Counted from the first letter of the stretch, positions 38,158-47,596 are shown. The stretch: 57,392 nt of DNA from Thermoanaerobaculales bacterium (GCA_029287235.1 JARFRM010000230.1:1-57392); one strand, 5' to 3'. Numbers and translations: made by a program. The notes: generated by a model not told the origin, from the letters alone.

Positions 38158-39121
38158 TCGCCTCCAACTGCTCGGTCATGAGCCCCTTGAAGAGCTCGAT
38201 CTTGTAGCCGTTCTTGGCCAACGGCTCGGCGCCGTCCACTGTCGCGAGAGCGGCCGCATCGATGGTGGCGTTGTCGAGTTCAGTGCCGATGATCGCCTTT
38301 TCGACGCCGACCGCGCGCCAGGGAACTGGCGCCGCACCGGAGAGAAAGACCCGGGCTGAGGCGACGGTGTCGCCGTCAAAGACCAAGGCGAGGGCCACCC
38401 CGGCAAGTGCGAAGTCCCACGAGGCCCGATCCCGAACCTTGCGGTAGGAAGCCCGGAGCCCGGCGGGCGGCTTCGGGATGAGGATCTCGGTGATGATCTC
38501 GTCGTCTTCAAGAACCGTCTCACGCCGGGGATCGACGGACGGCGGCACGTGGAGGGCCTCAACCGCCACCGATCGACTCGCCGATGGGCTCGAGACCCGG
38601 CAGACGGCGCCGTGAGCGGCCAGGGCCGGGGCGGTGTCCGACGGGTGAACGATGAAGCACGTGTCTCCACCGAAGATGCAGTGCTGCTGGTTCTCGCCCT
38701 CATAGGCGTAGCAGATCTCGCCACCCTTGCGCAGGCAGTTGAAGTCGCCGCGGTAGTACCAGCAGCGTGGTTTCTGGCAGAGATTGCCGGCGATGGTGCC
38801 CTGGTTTCTCAGCTGCGGGCTGGCAACGACCCCGGCGGCGTCGGCGAGGGCGCCGTAGCCGGCAACCACGGTTGGATTCTCGGCGATTTCGGCGATGGTG
38901 GCGGTGGCGCCGAGTCGAAGACCGCCATCCGCTGTCGGCTCGATGCCCCGAAGCTCGTTGATTGCGCTCAGTGAGACCACGGTTTCGGTGGTGAAGATCC
39001 TGTCGCGAAGACAGCCGATGAGATCGGTGCCGCCGCCGTGGATTCGGGCCTCATTTTCATCGAGGAAACTGAGAGCCTTTCGGAGGGAGTCGGGACGGAC
39101 GTGGCTGAACTTGGGTAGCAT
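38147..39121 (-). CDS. molybdenum hydroxylase FAD-binding subunit with extra Cys cluster (PaoB/YagS-like)
   Basis: 324 aa. FAD motifs HGGGTDLIG and LGATATIAEI plus GTIAGNLCQ. Inserted in the FAD domain is a cysteine loop, CQKPRCWYYRGDFNC then CYAYEGENQQHC, like the extra 4Fe-4S site of E. coli PaoB and of 4-hydroxybenzoyl-CoA reductase beta. Carries electrons from the Fe-S subunit to its acceptor. Last gene of a three-gene operon, one base after the large-subunit stop (TGAGATG). Confidence 0.92.
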   Translation of the reverse strand: MLPKFSHVRPDSLRKALSFLDENEARIHGGGTDLIGCLRDRIFTTETVVSLSAINELRGIEPTADGGLRLGATATIAEIAENPTVVAGYGALADAAGVVASPQLRNQGTIAGNLCQKPRCWYYRGDFNCLRKGGEICYAYEGENQQHCIFGGDTCFIVHPSDTAPALAAHGAVCRVSSPSASRSVAVEALHVPPSVDPRRETVLEDDEIITEILIPKPPAGLRASYRKVRDRASWDFALAGVALALVFDGDTVASARVFLSGAAPVPWRAVGVEKAIIGTELDNATIDAAALATVDGAEPLAKNGYKIELFKGLMTEQLEAIRS

Positions 39122-39122
39122 C

Positions 39123-41426
39123 TCAGGCCTCCATTTCCTGCGTGCGGAGGACTTCGAGGATCTTCTCCGGGGTCAGCGGGGCGTTGACTGCGTGAGTGCC
39201 GAGGGCATCGGCCACCGCGTTGCCGATGGCGGCCGCGGTGGGGATGGTCGCGGGTTCGCCGAGGCCCTTGGTCCCGGTGTTGTTGAACTCGTTGTCGGGT
39301 TGATCGATGGGGTGGCAGACGTGGGTGTCCGCCACATCGAGGATCGTCGGTATCTTGTAGTCATGGAAGTTGGCGTTGACCATCTTCCCGGTCTGACTGC
39401 GGTCGAGGACGCGCTCCTCGGTGACACCGAGACCGATCCCCATGGCCATCCCGCCGAAGACCTGGTTGTCAAAGGTCAGCCGATTGAGGACTCGACCCGA
39501 ATCGTGGGCGCCGAGGAATCGGAGGATTCGGATCTCACCGGTTCGGGTATTGACCTCGACTTCGCAGAACTGTGCCGCGAATGGGAAGGTGACCTTGTCT
39601 TCCGGGTTGGGGTCCCGGTAGCCGGTGCCCATGAGGAGACCGCGGCGGTTGAGGCGTTCTACTTCGCCGAGGGCGAGATTTTTTTCCGGGTCGGTCCGGC
39701 TGACGATCTCGAGATTCTCGAGCTTGAGATCGCCGGGCGTCGTCTCGAGCTGTTCGGCGGCGAATCCGAGAAGTTGTTGCTTGACATCCATGGCCGCCGC
39801 CCGCACCGCCGGCGAATCCGACGGCACGGTCTTGCTGCCGCCGGATGCGGTGGCGTACTGGGTGGTGGCGGTGTCGGCGTGCTCGACAAGGATCTTTTCG
39901 ACGGGAACGCCGAGTTCCTCGGCGACGATCATGGCGGCCCAGGTCTTGGTCCCGGTGCCGATGTCGGATGCGCCCATGTTGAGGTTGGCGCTGCCGTCGG
40001 CAAAGAGCTTGACCACCACCGTTGAAGGCGGACCGCCCGGGTAGGCCCAGAAACTGGCGGCGGCGCCGACGCCCCGGCGGAGGTGGCCTTGCTGCTTCTC
40101 GGCCTTTTTCGCCTCTTCCCATCCGAATGCCTTGGCGCCCTCGGTGAGGCAGGCGGCGAGCTGGTTGGAGGTGAAGGGCATGCCGTCACCCCGTTGGAGC
40201 TCGGTCAGGAGATTCTGCAATCGGAATTCCACGGGATCCATGCCGAGCTTGGCGGCGAGCTCGTCCATGGTCTGTTCAAGAGACCAGGAGCATTGCGGGA
40301 AGCCGGGGGCCCGCATGGGGCGGGCCTTGCCGGTGTGGGTGTAGACCGAAACGTCCTCGGTGCGCATGTTAGGGCATGTGTAGAGGTAGGCGGCCTGGGC
40401 GCTTGTGCCCGCGCCGTAGCGGTAGGCGCCGGCGGAGCCGTGAGAGTGGTAGTCGATGGCGGTCAGGGTGCCGTCCGACTTGGCGCCGATCTTGACCGTC
40501 ATGGTGTTCCCGGGACGGTTTCCAGTGACCGTGAAGCAGTCTTCCCGCGGCAGGAAGAGCTTGACCGGTCGGGCCGCCATCCGCGACATGATCGCCGCCA
40601 TCACGGTGTACTTGCCGGTTTCCAACTTGGCGCCGAAACCGCCGCCCATGTAGTGCCCGATGACTCGAACGCTGGATATGGGCAGGCCGAAGACCTTGGC
40701 CATGGTCTGCTGCACCCCAAAGACGCCCTGGGTGGTGTCCCAGACCGTGAGCTTGTTGCCGTCCCACTTGGCCACCGAGCCGTGGGGTTCGAGGGGCGCG
40801 TGGATCTGGCAGGAGGTGCTGTAGGTGCTCTCAACGATCACGTCGGCCGCGGCGAATCCGGCGGCGAGGTCGCCGCGTTCGCGCACGGAGGGCTCGCCCA
40901 TCATGTTGCCACCCTCCTGGACGGCGGGGGCGTCTGGTAGAAGCGCTTTGTCGTCATCGACGACAAAGGGGAGCACTTCGTATTCGACTTTGATGGCCCT
41001 GATGGCATCGACAGCCTGGAGTGGCGTCTCGGCGGCGACGGCAGCGACCTCCTCGCCCTCGTGGCGGCAGTGGTCGTCGAAGAGCTTGCCGTAGAACTGA
41101 CCGCCCCGTTCGTACCAGGGGATGTCGGCGCCGGGGCTCTTGGATGTGATGACCGCCTCCACCCCGGGCATCTTCTCGGCCTCGGTCGTGTCGATGGAGA
41201 GGATGCGGGCGTGAGCGTGGGGACACCGAAGGATGGCGCCGTGGAGCATATCGGGAAGGGACACATCGTGCGGGTAGACCGCCGTGCCGCTGACCCTCTC
41301 GTAAGCGTCGATCTTCGGCTGTCGGGTGCCGACAACGACGGTCTTGCGCCAGGCGCCGGAGTCGGGGTCGTTCTCGGGAGTCTCGGGAACCGCACCGTCG
41401 ATGTGATAGGCGTGTTCGTCACTCAT
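39123..41426 (-). CDS. molybdenum hydroxylase large (Moco) subunit, aldehyde/xanthine oxidoreductase type
   Basis: 767 aa. Has the substrate-channel and cofactor motifs of the family: HAPLEPHGSVA, GGGFGAKLE (dithiolene contact), MRAPGFPQ, QATA-like GASDIGTGTK and the catalytic Glu in GTKGLGEP near the C-terminus. Hydroxylates aldehydes or N-heterocycles using water. It has no signal of its own and would be exported with the Tat-targeted small subunit. No XdhC/PaoD maturation gene is in the window. Its start overlaps the small-subunit stop (ATGA). Confidence 0.94.
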   Translation of the reverse strand: MSDEHAYHIDGAVPETPENDPDSGAWRKTVVVGTRQPKIDAYERVSGTAVYPHDVSLPDMLHGAILRCPHAHARILSIDTTEAEKMPGVEAVITSKSPGADIPWYERGGQFYGKLFDDHCRHEGEEVAAVAAETPLQAVDAIRAIKVEYEVLPFVVDDDKALLPDAPAVQEGGNMMGEPSVRERGDLAAGFAAADVIVESTYSTSCQIHAPLEPHGSVAKWDGNKLTVWDTTQGVFGVQQTMAKVFGLPISSVRVIGHYMGGGFGAKLETGKYTVMAAIMSRMAARPVKLFLPREDCFTVTGNRPGNTMTVKIGAKSDGTLTAIDYHSHGSAGAYRYGAGTSAQAAYLYTCPNMRTEDVSVYTHTGKARPMRAPGFPQCSWSLEQTMDELAAKLGMDPVEFRLQNLLTELQRGDGMPFTSNQLAACLTEGAKAFGWEEAKKAEKQQGHLRRGVGAAASFWAYPGGPPSTVVVKLFADGSANLNMGASDIGTGTKTWAAMIVAEELGVPVEKILVEHADTATTQYATASGGSKTVPSDSPAVRAAAMDVKQQLLGFAAEQLETTPGDLKLENLEIVSRTDPEKNLALGEVERLNRRGLLMGTGYRDPNPEDKVTFPFAAQFCEVEVNTRTGEIRILRFLGAHDSGRVLNRLTFDNQVFGGMAMGIGLGVTEERVLDRSQTGKMVNANFHDYKIPTILDVADTHVCHPIDQPDNEFNNTGTKGLGEPATIPTAAAIGNAVADALGTHAVNAPLTPEKILEVLRTQEMEA

Positions 41427-42052
41427 GACCCACCCCCGTCCTTTCGGTTCTCGCCTGCATGCGTCACCGCGTTGACGATGTGCTGGTAGGCGCCGCAGCG
41501 GCAGAGATTGCCGCTCATCCCGTGGAGGATTTCATTCTCCGTGGGAGCTGGATTGGTTCGGAGGAGGCCTTCGGCCGCCACGATCTGACCCGGTGTGCAG
41601 TAGCCGCATTGGAAGGCGTCGTGCTCGACAAAGGCCTGCTGGACCTCGCCGAGCTCTTCGCCCTCGAGGAGTCCCTCGATGGTGGTGATCTCGGATCCCT
41701 CGGCCTCGAGGGCGAGGGTCAGGCAGGCGTACCGGGGACGGTCGTCGATCAGGACGGTGCAGGAACCGCATTCGCCGCGTTCGCAGGCCGCCTTGGTGCC
41801 GGTGATGCCGAGCCGCTCGCGCAGTACGAAGAGCAGGGTCCACCGCGGCTCCACCAGCAGCCGGTGGAGTCGGCCGTTGATCTTCAGCGCGGTCTGGACC
41901 ATCTCCTCCGGATCGGTGATCTCGGGGACCGCCTCGGAGCGGCTGGTGACACCGGTCGCGACGGCCGCCGCTCCGGCGCCGACCGAGCCGAGAAAGCCGC
42001 GGCGAGTGACGCCGCTTCCGGGTTTCGGGGTGTGTTGTTTCTTCTTCGCCAT
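41423..42052 (-). CDS. molybdenum hydroxylase 2Fe-2S subunit, Tat-exported
   Basis: 209 aa from ATG 42052 (GGGAGG upstream). Tat signal: TRRGFLGSVGAGAAAVATGV at ~22-41. Plant-ferredoxin-type cluster CERGECGSC...C and the second cluster CGYCTPGQ...CRCG, the standard two 2Fe-2S sites. The Tat signal plus the Cys loop in the FAD subunit point to a periplasmic PaoABC-type aldehyde oxidoreductase rather than a cytosolic xanthine dehydrogenase. First gene of the operon. Confidence 0.94.
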   Translation of the reverse strand: MAKKKQHTPKPGSGVTRRGFLGSVGAGAAAVATGVTSRSEAVPEITDPEEMVQTALKINGRLHRLLVEPRWTLLFVLRERLGITGTKAACERGECGSCTVLIDDRPRYACLTLALEAEGSEITTIEGLLEGEELGEVQQAFVEHDAFQCGYCTPGQIVAAEGLLRTNPAPTENEILHGMSGNLCRCGAYQHIVNAVTHAGENRKDGGGS

Positions 42053-42130
42053 GGGTGCCTCCCTGGACATTCCTGTGGTCAGGTCGAGGGCTGATGCGAG
42101 TCTGCTTCTGGGGATTGTAGCGTGGATGAG

Positions 42131-42802
42131 AGCAGATAGTGGATGCTTGATGCTGGATCAAGCATCGCACTGACGATGCACCCACAGATCACACAGATGG
42201 ACACAGATTCCACTTGTCACGGCGTAGCCGAGGGCGAAGCCGGATCGCACCATCGCAAGGAGAAACCGCAGATAACGCAGATCCATCTCGCCATCGCACG
42301 TCGCAAGCACGAAGACGCAAAGACGCGAAGCGGTCACCAAACCATCGCAACAGAGTGTGGGTGACGAGTGGCTTGGAAGGCGTCAGACTTCGTGGTGGCG
42401 TACGAGCTCATTCGAAGACTCTGAAGGGCAGGCAGGATGCCTACCCCACAACCATCGCAACCTTCGTTTCTACAAAAACCGGGAGCACCAGCAGTTACGT
42501 TGAGCGTCGGACGTTGTGGGGCGGGCTTCCAGCCTGCCCTTCAGTCACCTTCCGGCCGGGAAAGGGCCACCACGAAGTCGACAATCCGTCAATCCGCGCA
42601 TCCACCACTCTCCATTGCGATGTCACTGCGCCGTTGCGTCTTTGCAATGGATCATCTGCGTCAATCTGCGTGATCTGCGGGCAACCCTGCGATGGAATGC
42701 GACGTCATCTGTGTCTATCTGTGTGATCTGTGGGCTGCTGCGACGATGAGATGCTCGCTGCATCCTGCACCCTGCATCCTGCATCCAACGTCCAGCATCA
42801 AC
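42131..42802. repeat. mosaic intergenic element B
   Basis: About 670 bp without a real gene. It opens with a GATGCTTGATGCTGGATC block and closes with repeated catcctgca and CCAGCATC words (terminal inverted repeat). Between them are ~240-bp arms of phrase repeats around the core at 42421-42544. The left arm recurs in reverse complement at 48487-48750 and 49915-50167; the right arm recurs in reverse complement at 48178-48362. Confidence 0.88.
42421..42544. repeat. core of element B: two inverted boxes and 60-bp centre
   Basis: Left box 42421-42452 (CTGAAGGGCAGGCAGGATGC...), centre 42453-42512, right box 42513-42544, inverted relative to the left (28 of 32 positions pair). The boxes would form a strong cruciform or hairpin with the centre as loop. 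Confidence 0.88.
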
Positions 42803-43186
42803 CTAGAGCAATGCCAACGCCGCCAGCAGCGCTCCGAGCGCGGCCAGACAGCCGCAGCCGCTGCCTTTGCGGAGGGCGGCATTGAAGAGAGCCCGACCGG
42901 CCGTTCGGCCGACCACCGGCACAGCGGCGATGGCGACCTTGGCCGCGGTCTCGCGCCAGCGGTCCATCTCCTCCCGGTGGAGCTTGTTGCGAAGGATCTG
43001 TTTTTCGACCGCCACCCGTTCGCGGTACTTCATTTCCTCGCGGGTTCGAATGACCTCGAGCTCTTCCGCCTCGGGAATGAAGCGCAACTGGGAGTCGCAG
43101 TACTCGCAGAAGACCTCGATCTCCCCGAGGGGTACCGCTACCGGTGCCGAGCAGTTGGGGCAGTGGTGTGAGGTGGCTTCGGCCAT
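42803..43186 (-). CDS. small zinc-ribbon protein with C-terminal membrane helix
   Basis: 127 aa from ATG 43186, overlapping the HAD gene stop by one base (TGATG). N-terminal zinc ribbon CPNC...CEYC (9-36), a highly charged helix (IRTREEMKYRERVAVEKQIL), then a Gly/Ala hydrophobic C-terminus (CGCLAALGALLAALALL) that should be a membrane segment. The ribbon would face the cytoplasm. No known family recognised. Probably cotranscribed with the HAD hydrolase. Confidence 0.8.
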   Translation of the reverse strand: MAEATSHHCPNCSAPVAVPLGEIEVFCEYCDSQLRFIPEAEELEVIRTREEMKYRERVAVEKQILRNKLHREEMDRWRETAAKVAIAAVPVVGRTAGRALFNAALRKGSGCGCLAALGALLAALALL

Positions 43187-43923
43187 CAGATGTTTCTTAC
43201 GCAGAGACGGTCGACAAGTTGGTTGATTTCTCTCGGTCGGTAGACGCGGTAGTCGGGTGTCGCCGACCACTCGGAGCCGCGGTTCCCGTTGAGATAAAAG
43301 GCGGCCACCGACAGGAAGCGGCAGTCGCGGCCCATGGCGACGAGGTCTCGGTTGGTGTTGACGGAGCAGAGGATGTCGGTCTCATGGTCGCCGATGTAGA
43401 GGGCGGTTGCGGGTTCCTCGATGCCGACGATGTCGAGGGCTCTGAGAAGACCATCCGGAGCCGGTTTCTGCCGATCCAACGGCACTTCGGCATAACCGAC
43501 GATGGCCGTGAAGTAGTGGTCGACGTGGTTCTCCTTGAGGATCTGGGCGATGGTTGCACGTTCGTTCTGCGACACCACCGCTTGCGGGAACTTGCGCAGG
43601 CGTTTGAGGGTGTCTTCGATTTCCGCGAGCAGTGGGACCGGGGTCGTGTCGTTGAGCTGGAAAGCCGCCCATCGCTGACCCGCGGTGGCGCACTGCTCCT
43701 CGGTGAGACCGAAGGATTTGGTGTAGAGCTGCTGCCAATTGCTGACGTGGTTCCACGCAGCGACGTAGGCCTCCACCGAAGTCAACCCGGCGACCTCGCT
43801 CCACGGTCGACCGGTGACCTCCTCGACGATTCGACGGTTGACATTGAGGTTGCGCTCCCTGGTGTCGGCCAGGGTGCCGTCGAAGTCCCAGAATACGGCC
43901 TTGAGCGGGTGGTTCGTGAGCAC
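43186..43923 (-). CDS. HAD-superfamily hydrolase
   Basis: 245 aa if read from GTG 43923 (VLTNHPLKAVFWDFDGTLADT); the open frame extends upstream without homology, and no ATG lies near the fold. HAD motifs: I DFDGTLADT, II VVSQNERA, III QKPAPDG, IV IGDHETDI. A phosphoglycolate-phosphatase-like phosphohydrolase with a helical cap; substrate unknown. The start codon is uncertain because there is no clear SD. It precedes the zinc-ribbon gene. Confidence 0.85.
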   Translation of the reverse strand: MLTNHPLKAVFWDFDGTLADTRERNLNVNRRIVEEVTGRPWSEVAGLTSVEAYVAAWNHVSNWQQLYTKSFGLTEEQCATAGQRWAAFQLNDTTPVPLLAEIEDTLKRLRKFPQAVVSQNERATIAQILKENHVDHYFTAIVGYAEVPLDRQKPAPDGLLRALDIVGIEEPATALYIGDHETDILCSVNTNRDLVAMGRDCRFLSVAAFYLNGNRGSEWSATPDYRVYRPREINQLVDRLCVRNI

Positions 43924-44101
43924 GTGGACATTATGCCTTGAACCGGGGATGGATGGTGTGATGAAGAGCCAGATACCGGAATCCGGCCGGACACGACGGT
44001 GCGGTGTTTTCTGCTTCCGACCGCGTGATCTGTGCGCAATCTGAGATGGAATTCCATGGGGTTTGTGTCTCTCTCGCATCTCGCATCGCTACACTCACCC
44101 C

Positions 44102-45316
44102 ATGGAACGTCTCACCATCCGCCAGGCCCGCCGTCTTGCGCTCGCCCGTGGGGGCTTGCTCAAACCCGAGTGGACCGGGATGCCGAGGTTCGCTCGTGGA
44201 CGTGGGCCGTCCGCCCGCCGGGCCTGCCATGAGATCATCCGTCGCTTCGGCTATCTCCAGCTCGATTCCATCGGCGTGGCCGGGGCGCGGACCCACGGTC
44301 TGGTCCTCATGTCGCGGCTCGATGGCCTCGATCCGTCGCTGGCTGAGGATCTGCTTCAACCGGGCGAGCCTGTCGTCGAGTACCTCGGTCACGAGGCCTG
44401 TTGGCAGCCCATTGAGGACTGGCCGATTTTCGACTTTCGACGTCGGGAGCTTCAGGATCGGCCTCGCTGGGGAGTTCTGGTTGAGGAACAGCGGAAAGTG
44501 GCGGATGAAATCCTCAGGCGGATCAGACACGAGGGTCCGCTGCGATCACTGGACTTCGAGAGCGAGCGCTATGGATCCAACTGGCAGCTCAAGACCGCAA
44601 CCCTCGTCGCGAGCGGCCTGTGGGGCACGGGCGAGCTTGCCATTCGCGAACGGAGGGGGTTTCAGCGGGTCTACGATCTCACCGAGCGAGTCATCCCCGA
44701 TGAAGTACGGTCCCGATCCATGACCTTCGACGAGGCCTTGCCCAAACTCATTCTCAAGGCCCTCGAGGGTCATGGTTGGGCGCGACCGGGCACCATCGCC
44801 GAGACCTGGAGATTAAAGGGCCGAGCCGAGCTCATCGCTGCCGCTCTGGGCGATTTCGAGAGGGCCGGTGAGGTCGTAGCTTGCGAGCTCGTGGACGACG
44901 AGGGCGGAGGCACAGCCGGGTGGATCCGGACGGAAGACCTGGATCTCGTCGCTCGATTGGATCGCCTTCGGCCGCGGCAGGACCGGGGCGTTCTGCTCTC
45001 GCCCTTCGATCCGGTGCTGTGGGACCGCAAGCGGGTTGCGACCCTCTTCGGCTTCGATCAGGTGTTGGAAATCTACAAGCCGGTGCAGGACCGGCTGTAC
45101 GGCTACTACTGCCTGCCCGTACTTGCCGGTGATCGACTCGTGGCAAGGGTGGATCTCAAGTGCGACCGCAAGGGCGGGTGCATTGACGTTCTCTCGAGCA
45201 GGTACGAAGAAGAAAAGCCGACACCCGCGCACCAGGAGGCGGTCCGAACCGCAGTTGAGCGGCATGGCCGCATGCTGGGGATGGAAATCATAGGGTCGTC
45301 CCCGCCGGCGTCTTGA
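44102..45316 (+). CDS. ycaQ: YcaQ/AlkX-type winged-helix DNA glycosylase
   Basis: 404 aa (HTH_42 / crosslink-repair glycosylase family). The catalytic Q-phi-D motif is QLD at 53-55 in GYLQLDSIGV, which is the YcaQ type rather than the AlkZ QxQ type. Repeated winged-helix segments follow, with the family hallmark GHEACWQP. Unhooks interstrand crosslinks and alkylated bases. The start is the ATG matching the family N-terminus (MERLTIRQARRLAL); no SD is visible, so the mRNA may be leaderless. Single gene, divergent from the HAD pair. Confidence 0.9.
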   Translation: MERLTIRQARRLALARGGLLKPEWTGMPRFARGRGPSARRACHEIIRRFGYLQLDSIGVAGARTHGLVLMSRLDGLDPSLAEDLLQPGEPVVEYLGHEACWQPIEDWPIFDFRRRELQDRPRWGVLVEEQRKVADEILRRIRHEGPLRSLDFESERYGSNWQLKTATLVASGLWGTGELAIRERRGFQRVYDLTERVIPDEVRSRSMTFDEALPKLILKALEGHGWARPGTIAETWRLKGRAELIAAALGDFERAGEVVACELVDDEGGGTAGWIRTEDLDLVARLDRLRPRQDRGVLLSPFDPVLWDRKRVATLFGFDQVLEIYKPVQDRLYGYYCLPVLAGDRLVARVDLKCDRKGGCIDVLSSRYEEEKPTPAHQEAVRTAVERHGRMLGMEIIGSSPPAS

Positions 45317-45600
45317 AACACAAAGGCCACCAAGATCCACTTGTCACGGCGGAGACAGGGGCAAAGCCGAATCACACTCGAAAGTGGCTCCCACTTTCAT
45401 ATGCGAAGCCTTCGTGCGCGATGTTGTTGTTTCTTCGAACTTTCATGGTTGCGACGTTGCGATGGAAGCTGCGTCCATCGGTGGTCTCTCCTTGCGATGG
45501 TGAGATGGCTCTCGATTGCGATGGTCTTTGCGCTGTTCTTAGCGCTCTTGGCGATCTTTGCGGTGAAACTGCGATGATTTCGTGGCGTTCCGGCGGGGCT
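45317..45600. repeat. mosaic intergenic element C (partial, without boxes)
   Basis: Contains cacttgtcacggcg, ttgcgatggtgagatgg and the gctgttcttagcgctcttgg / gatctttgcggtgaaactg words. Instead of the box-centre core it has a perfect hairpin GAAAGTGG-CTC-CCACTTTC (about 45380-45398). Lies between convergent genes; frames inside are spurious. Confidence 0.75.
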
Positions 45601-45625
45601 CAGAATGACAGGGATAGCTGCAATC

Positions 45626-45653
45626 AAAAAAACCCGGGCCAGATGGCCCGGGT
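45626..45653 (-). terminator. intrinsic terminator of the blaI-M56 operon
   Basis: Perfect 10-bp stem ACCCGGGCCA/TGGCCCGGGT with a 2-nt loop on the minus strand, followed directly by a seven-T run. It lies 27 nt past the M56 gene stop. Confidence 0.92.
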
Positions 45654-45679
45654 GTCGCGTTGTGGGGTCGTTGAGATCG

Positions 45680-47596
45680 TCAGTCGGTGCTGATTTCCAG
45701 ATCCGAGACCTCGTCCGCGGCGGCTTCGAGAGCGTCATCAAATGCGTTCTGGGTTCCGATCCGGGACCTTGTGAAGAGGTCCGAGAGGATCTCTCGGACT
45801 TCCCGCCGCGAAACGTCGAGCTCGAGGACATCATCGTTGATGTGGATGTGTGCATCCTCGACGATGCGGGCGGCGGCCTCGTCGAACGGCGCCGCGGGGT
45901 TTGTCACTGAGCCGAGGTGCGAGCGCAGGACCGCGGCAACATCGTTGTGGAGGGCGATCTCGATTCGGTCACCCAACCGTTCCATCTCTTCGTGGAAGGG
46001 CTCCATTTCTTCGTGCAGCCGTTCCATTTCTTCCCGGAAGGGTTCCATCTCGGCGTGGATCCGATCGATCTCCTCGCGCGACGGCATGGCTTCGAGGTGG
46101 AATGCCTTTATCTGTTCATGGAGGGGCTCGAGTTGGGCGTGGAGTGCTCCCATCTGTTCATGGAAAGGTTCCATGTCGACGTGAATCGACTCGAACTGGA
46201 CACGGTGCGCTTCCATCTGCTCATGGATTTGTTCCTGGATCTCCTCGAGCGTACCGTCATCGATGTGAAGTTCCAGGGACTCGAGGGATTCATGCATGGC
46301 CTCGAGTTGGGCGTGCATGGGCTCCATGTCGATCTCGATCTCCTCGATCTGGGCCAGGATCGGCGCCATCTCGGCTTCGATGCGGGCGATGGCCTCATGG
46401 TCGATTTCAACCTCGATGGCTTCAAGCCTCCCGATTTGAGGGTGGAACTCAAGCTCGTGCTCGGTGATGCGCTCGATATGGGGCTCCATGCGCCTCTCGG
46501 CATCCTCCATTTCAGCCAGGGCCGCCCTGAGTTCGGGGCTGGCCGGTCGCGGGCCGGGTTCGGTGGGTTGGACCGCGGCGATGGCTGGAACCAGCGCCGC
46601 TGTGAGGATGGCTGCGGGCAGAATCACCGCGAGACCGACCTTGCGGTGTTTGGATCGATTCAAGATTCGCATGATGCGTTCCTCCAGGTCTGATCGCCGG
46701 GCCATTTCGAGACCGGCTACGGCGAGGGTTGGGCGATGGATCGCGGTCCGGGCGATGCCCAGAAGATGACAGGCGTAGGACGACGCCCGGGAACCAAGCG
46801 AGAGAACCTCCTCGTCGCAGGCCATCTCCTGTTCGAGATCGAGGCGACGCTTGGCCCACCACACCAGGGGATTGAACCAGTAGATGGCGCAGGCAAGACG
46901 AGCCGCCACGCGAATCGGCCAATCGAGGCGAATGAGGTGGATCAGTTCGTGTTGGAGCACCGCGGTGAGGCGGCCCTCCAGCCACGTCCGGGAGTGAATC
47001 GGCAGAATCACAACGGGCCGAAAGATCCCGTAGACTGCGGGGACGTCGAGCTCGGAGCTGGTGACGAGGCGGATTCGCCGCCGGCAACCGGTCTGAGCGC
47101 GGACATCGGCCGCCAGATCGAGGACGGATTCATCGGTGACGGGCCGTGCTCTGCGGATGATCCCGACCATCCGCCAAAGTCCCGAGGCCTGATGTCCGAG
47201 AAAGACCATCGCGATTCCCGCCCAGATCGTCAGCAGCAGGGTGTCGAGCGATGGAATGCGCCAACCCTCGACAGGTCTTTGTTGAAATCGGCGAATATCG
47301 CCCGCCACGGCTGTGGTCATCGACCGGTCCCGGTGTGCGGATCGGATCTCGTCGACCGGAGATAGGCCCGGATCTGCGCTCGAAAGCCCGGGGATCTCAA
47401 CCGGCACGACAACCGGTAACGCCGGCATCACCGTGGCGACGAGCGGGATCACCAGTGATCCGATCAGTGCGGTTCCCCAAATCACGGCGCGCAACCGCGC
47501 CGGTCGGCCTCGCAGGGCGAGGGCCACACCGGCCGCGATGAGCAGCATGAGGAGGACTTTGAGTGAGCCGAGACCGAAGATGGCGATGATGTTCAT
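45680..47596 (-). CDS. M56 (BlaR1-type) membrane metallopeptidase with long Met/Glu/His-rich coiled coil
   Basis: 638 aa. Four membrane segments (about 5-28, 36-58, 116-140 and 318-340). Cytoplasmic zinc protease between TM3 and TM4 with HELIH at 216-220 and the downstream EQEMACDEE (256-263). In BlaR1/MecR1 such proteases cleave the paired repressor on signal. The usual penicillin-binding sensor domain is absent. Instead ~210 extracytoplasmic residues (~350-565) repeat MEP(F/M)HEEME-type words (e.g. EMEPFREEMERLHEEMEPFH), a helical, Met-, His- and Glu-rich array suited to coiled-coil or metal binding. Its start overlaps the blaI stop (ATGA). Confidence 0.9.
   Translation of the reverse strand: MNIIAIFGLGSLKVLLMLLIAAGVALALRGRPARLRAVIWGTALIGSLVIPLVATVMPALPVVVPVEIPGLSSADPGLSPVDEIRSAHRDRSMTTAVAGDIRRFQQRPVEGWRIPSLDTLLLTIWAGIAMVFLGHQASGLWRMVGIIRRARPVTDESVLDLAADVRAQTGCRRRIRLVTSSELDVPAVYGIFRPVVILPIHSRTWLEGRLTAVLQHELIHLIRLDWPIRVAARLACAIYWFNPLVWWAKRRLDLEQEMACDEEVLSLGSRASSYACHLLGIARTAIHRPTLAVAGLEMARRSDLEERIMRILNRSKHRKVGLAVILPAAILTAALVPAIAAVQPTEPGPRPASPELRAALAEMEDAERRMEPHIERITEHELEFHPQIGRLEAIEVEIDHEAIARIEAEMAPILAQIEEIEIDMEPMHAQLEAMHESLESLELHIDDGTLEEIQEQIHEQMEAHRVQFESIHVDMEPFHEQMGALHAQLEPLHEQIKAFHLEAMPSREEIDRIHAEMEPFREEMERLHEEMEPFHEEMERLGDRIEIALHNDVAAVLRSHLGSVTNPAAPFDEAAARIVEDAHIHINDDVLELDVSRREVREILSDLFTRSRIGTQNAFDDALEAAADEVSDLEISTD

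Noticed and set aside
42421..42544. Integron attC or IS ends
   Set aside because: No GTTRRRY core, no integrase and no transposase; the boxes are simple inverted repeats.
42143..42749. Overlapping frames in element B reading CVICG/LCVFVLA-like peptides
   Set aside because: The same peptides appear in both orientations at all copies of the repeat; they follow the repeated DNA words, lack starts with SD and have no domain.
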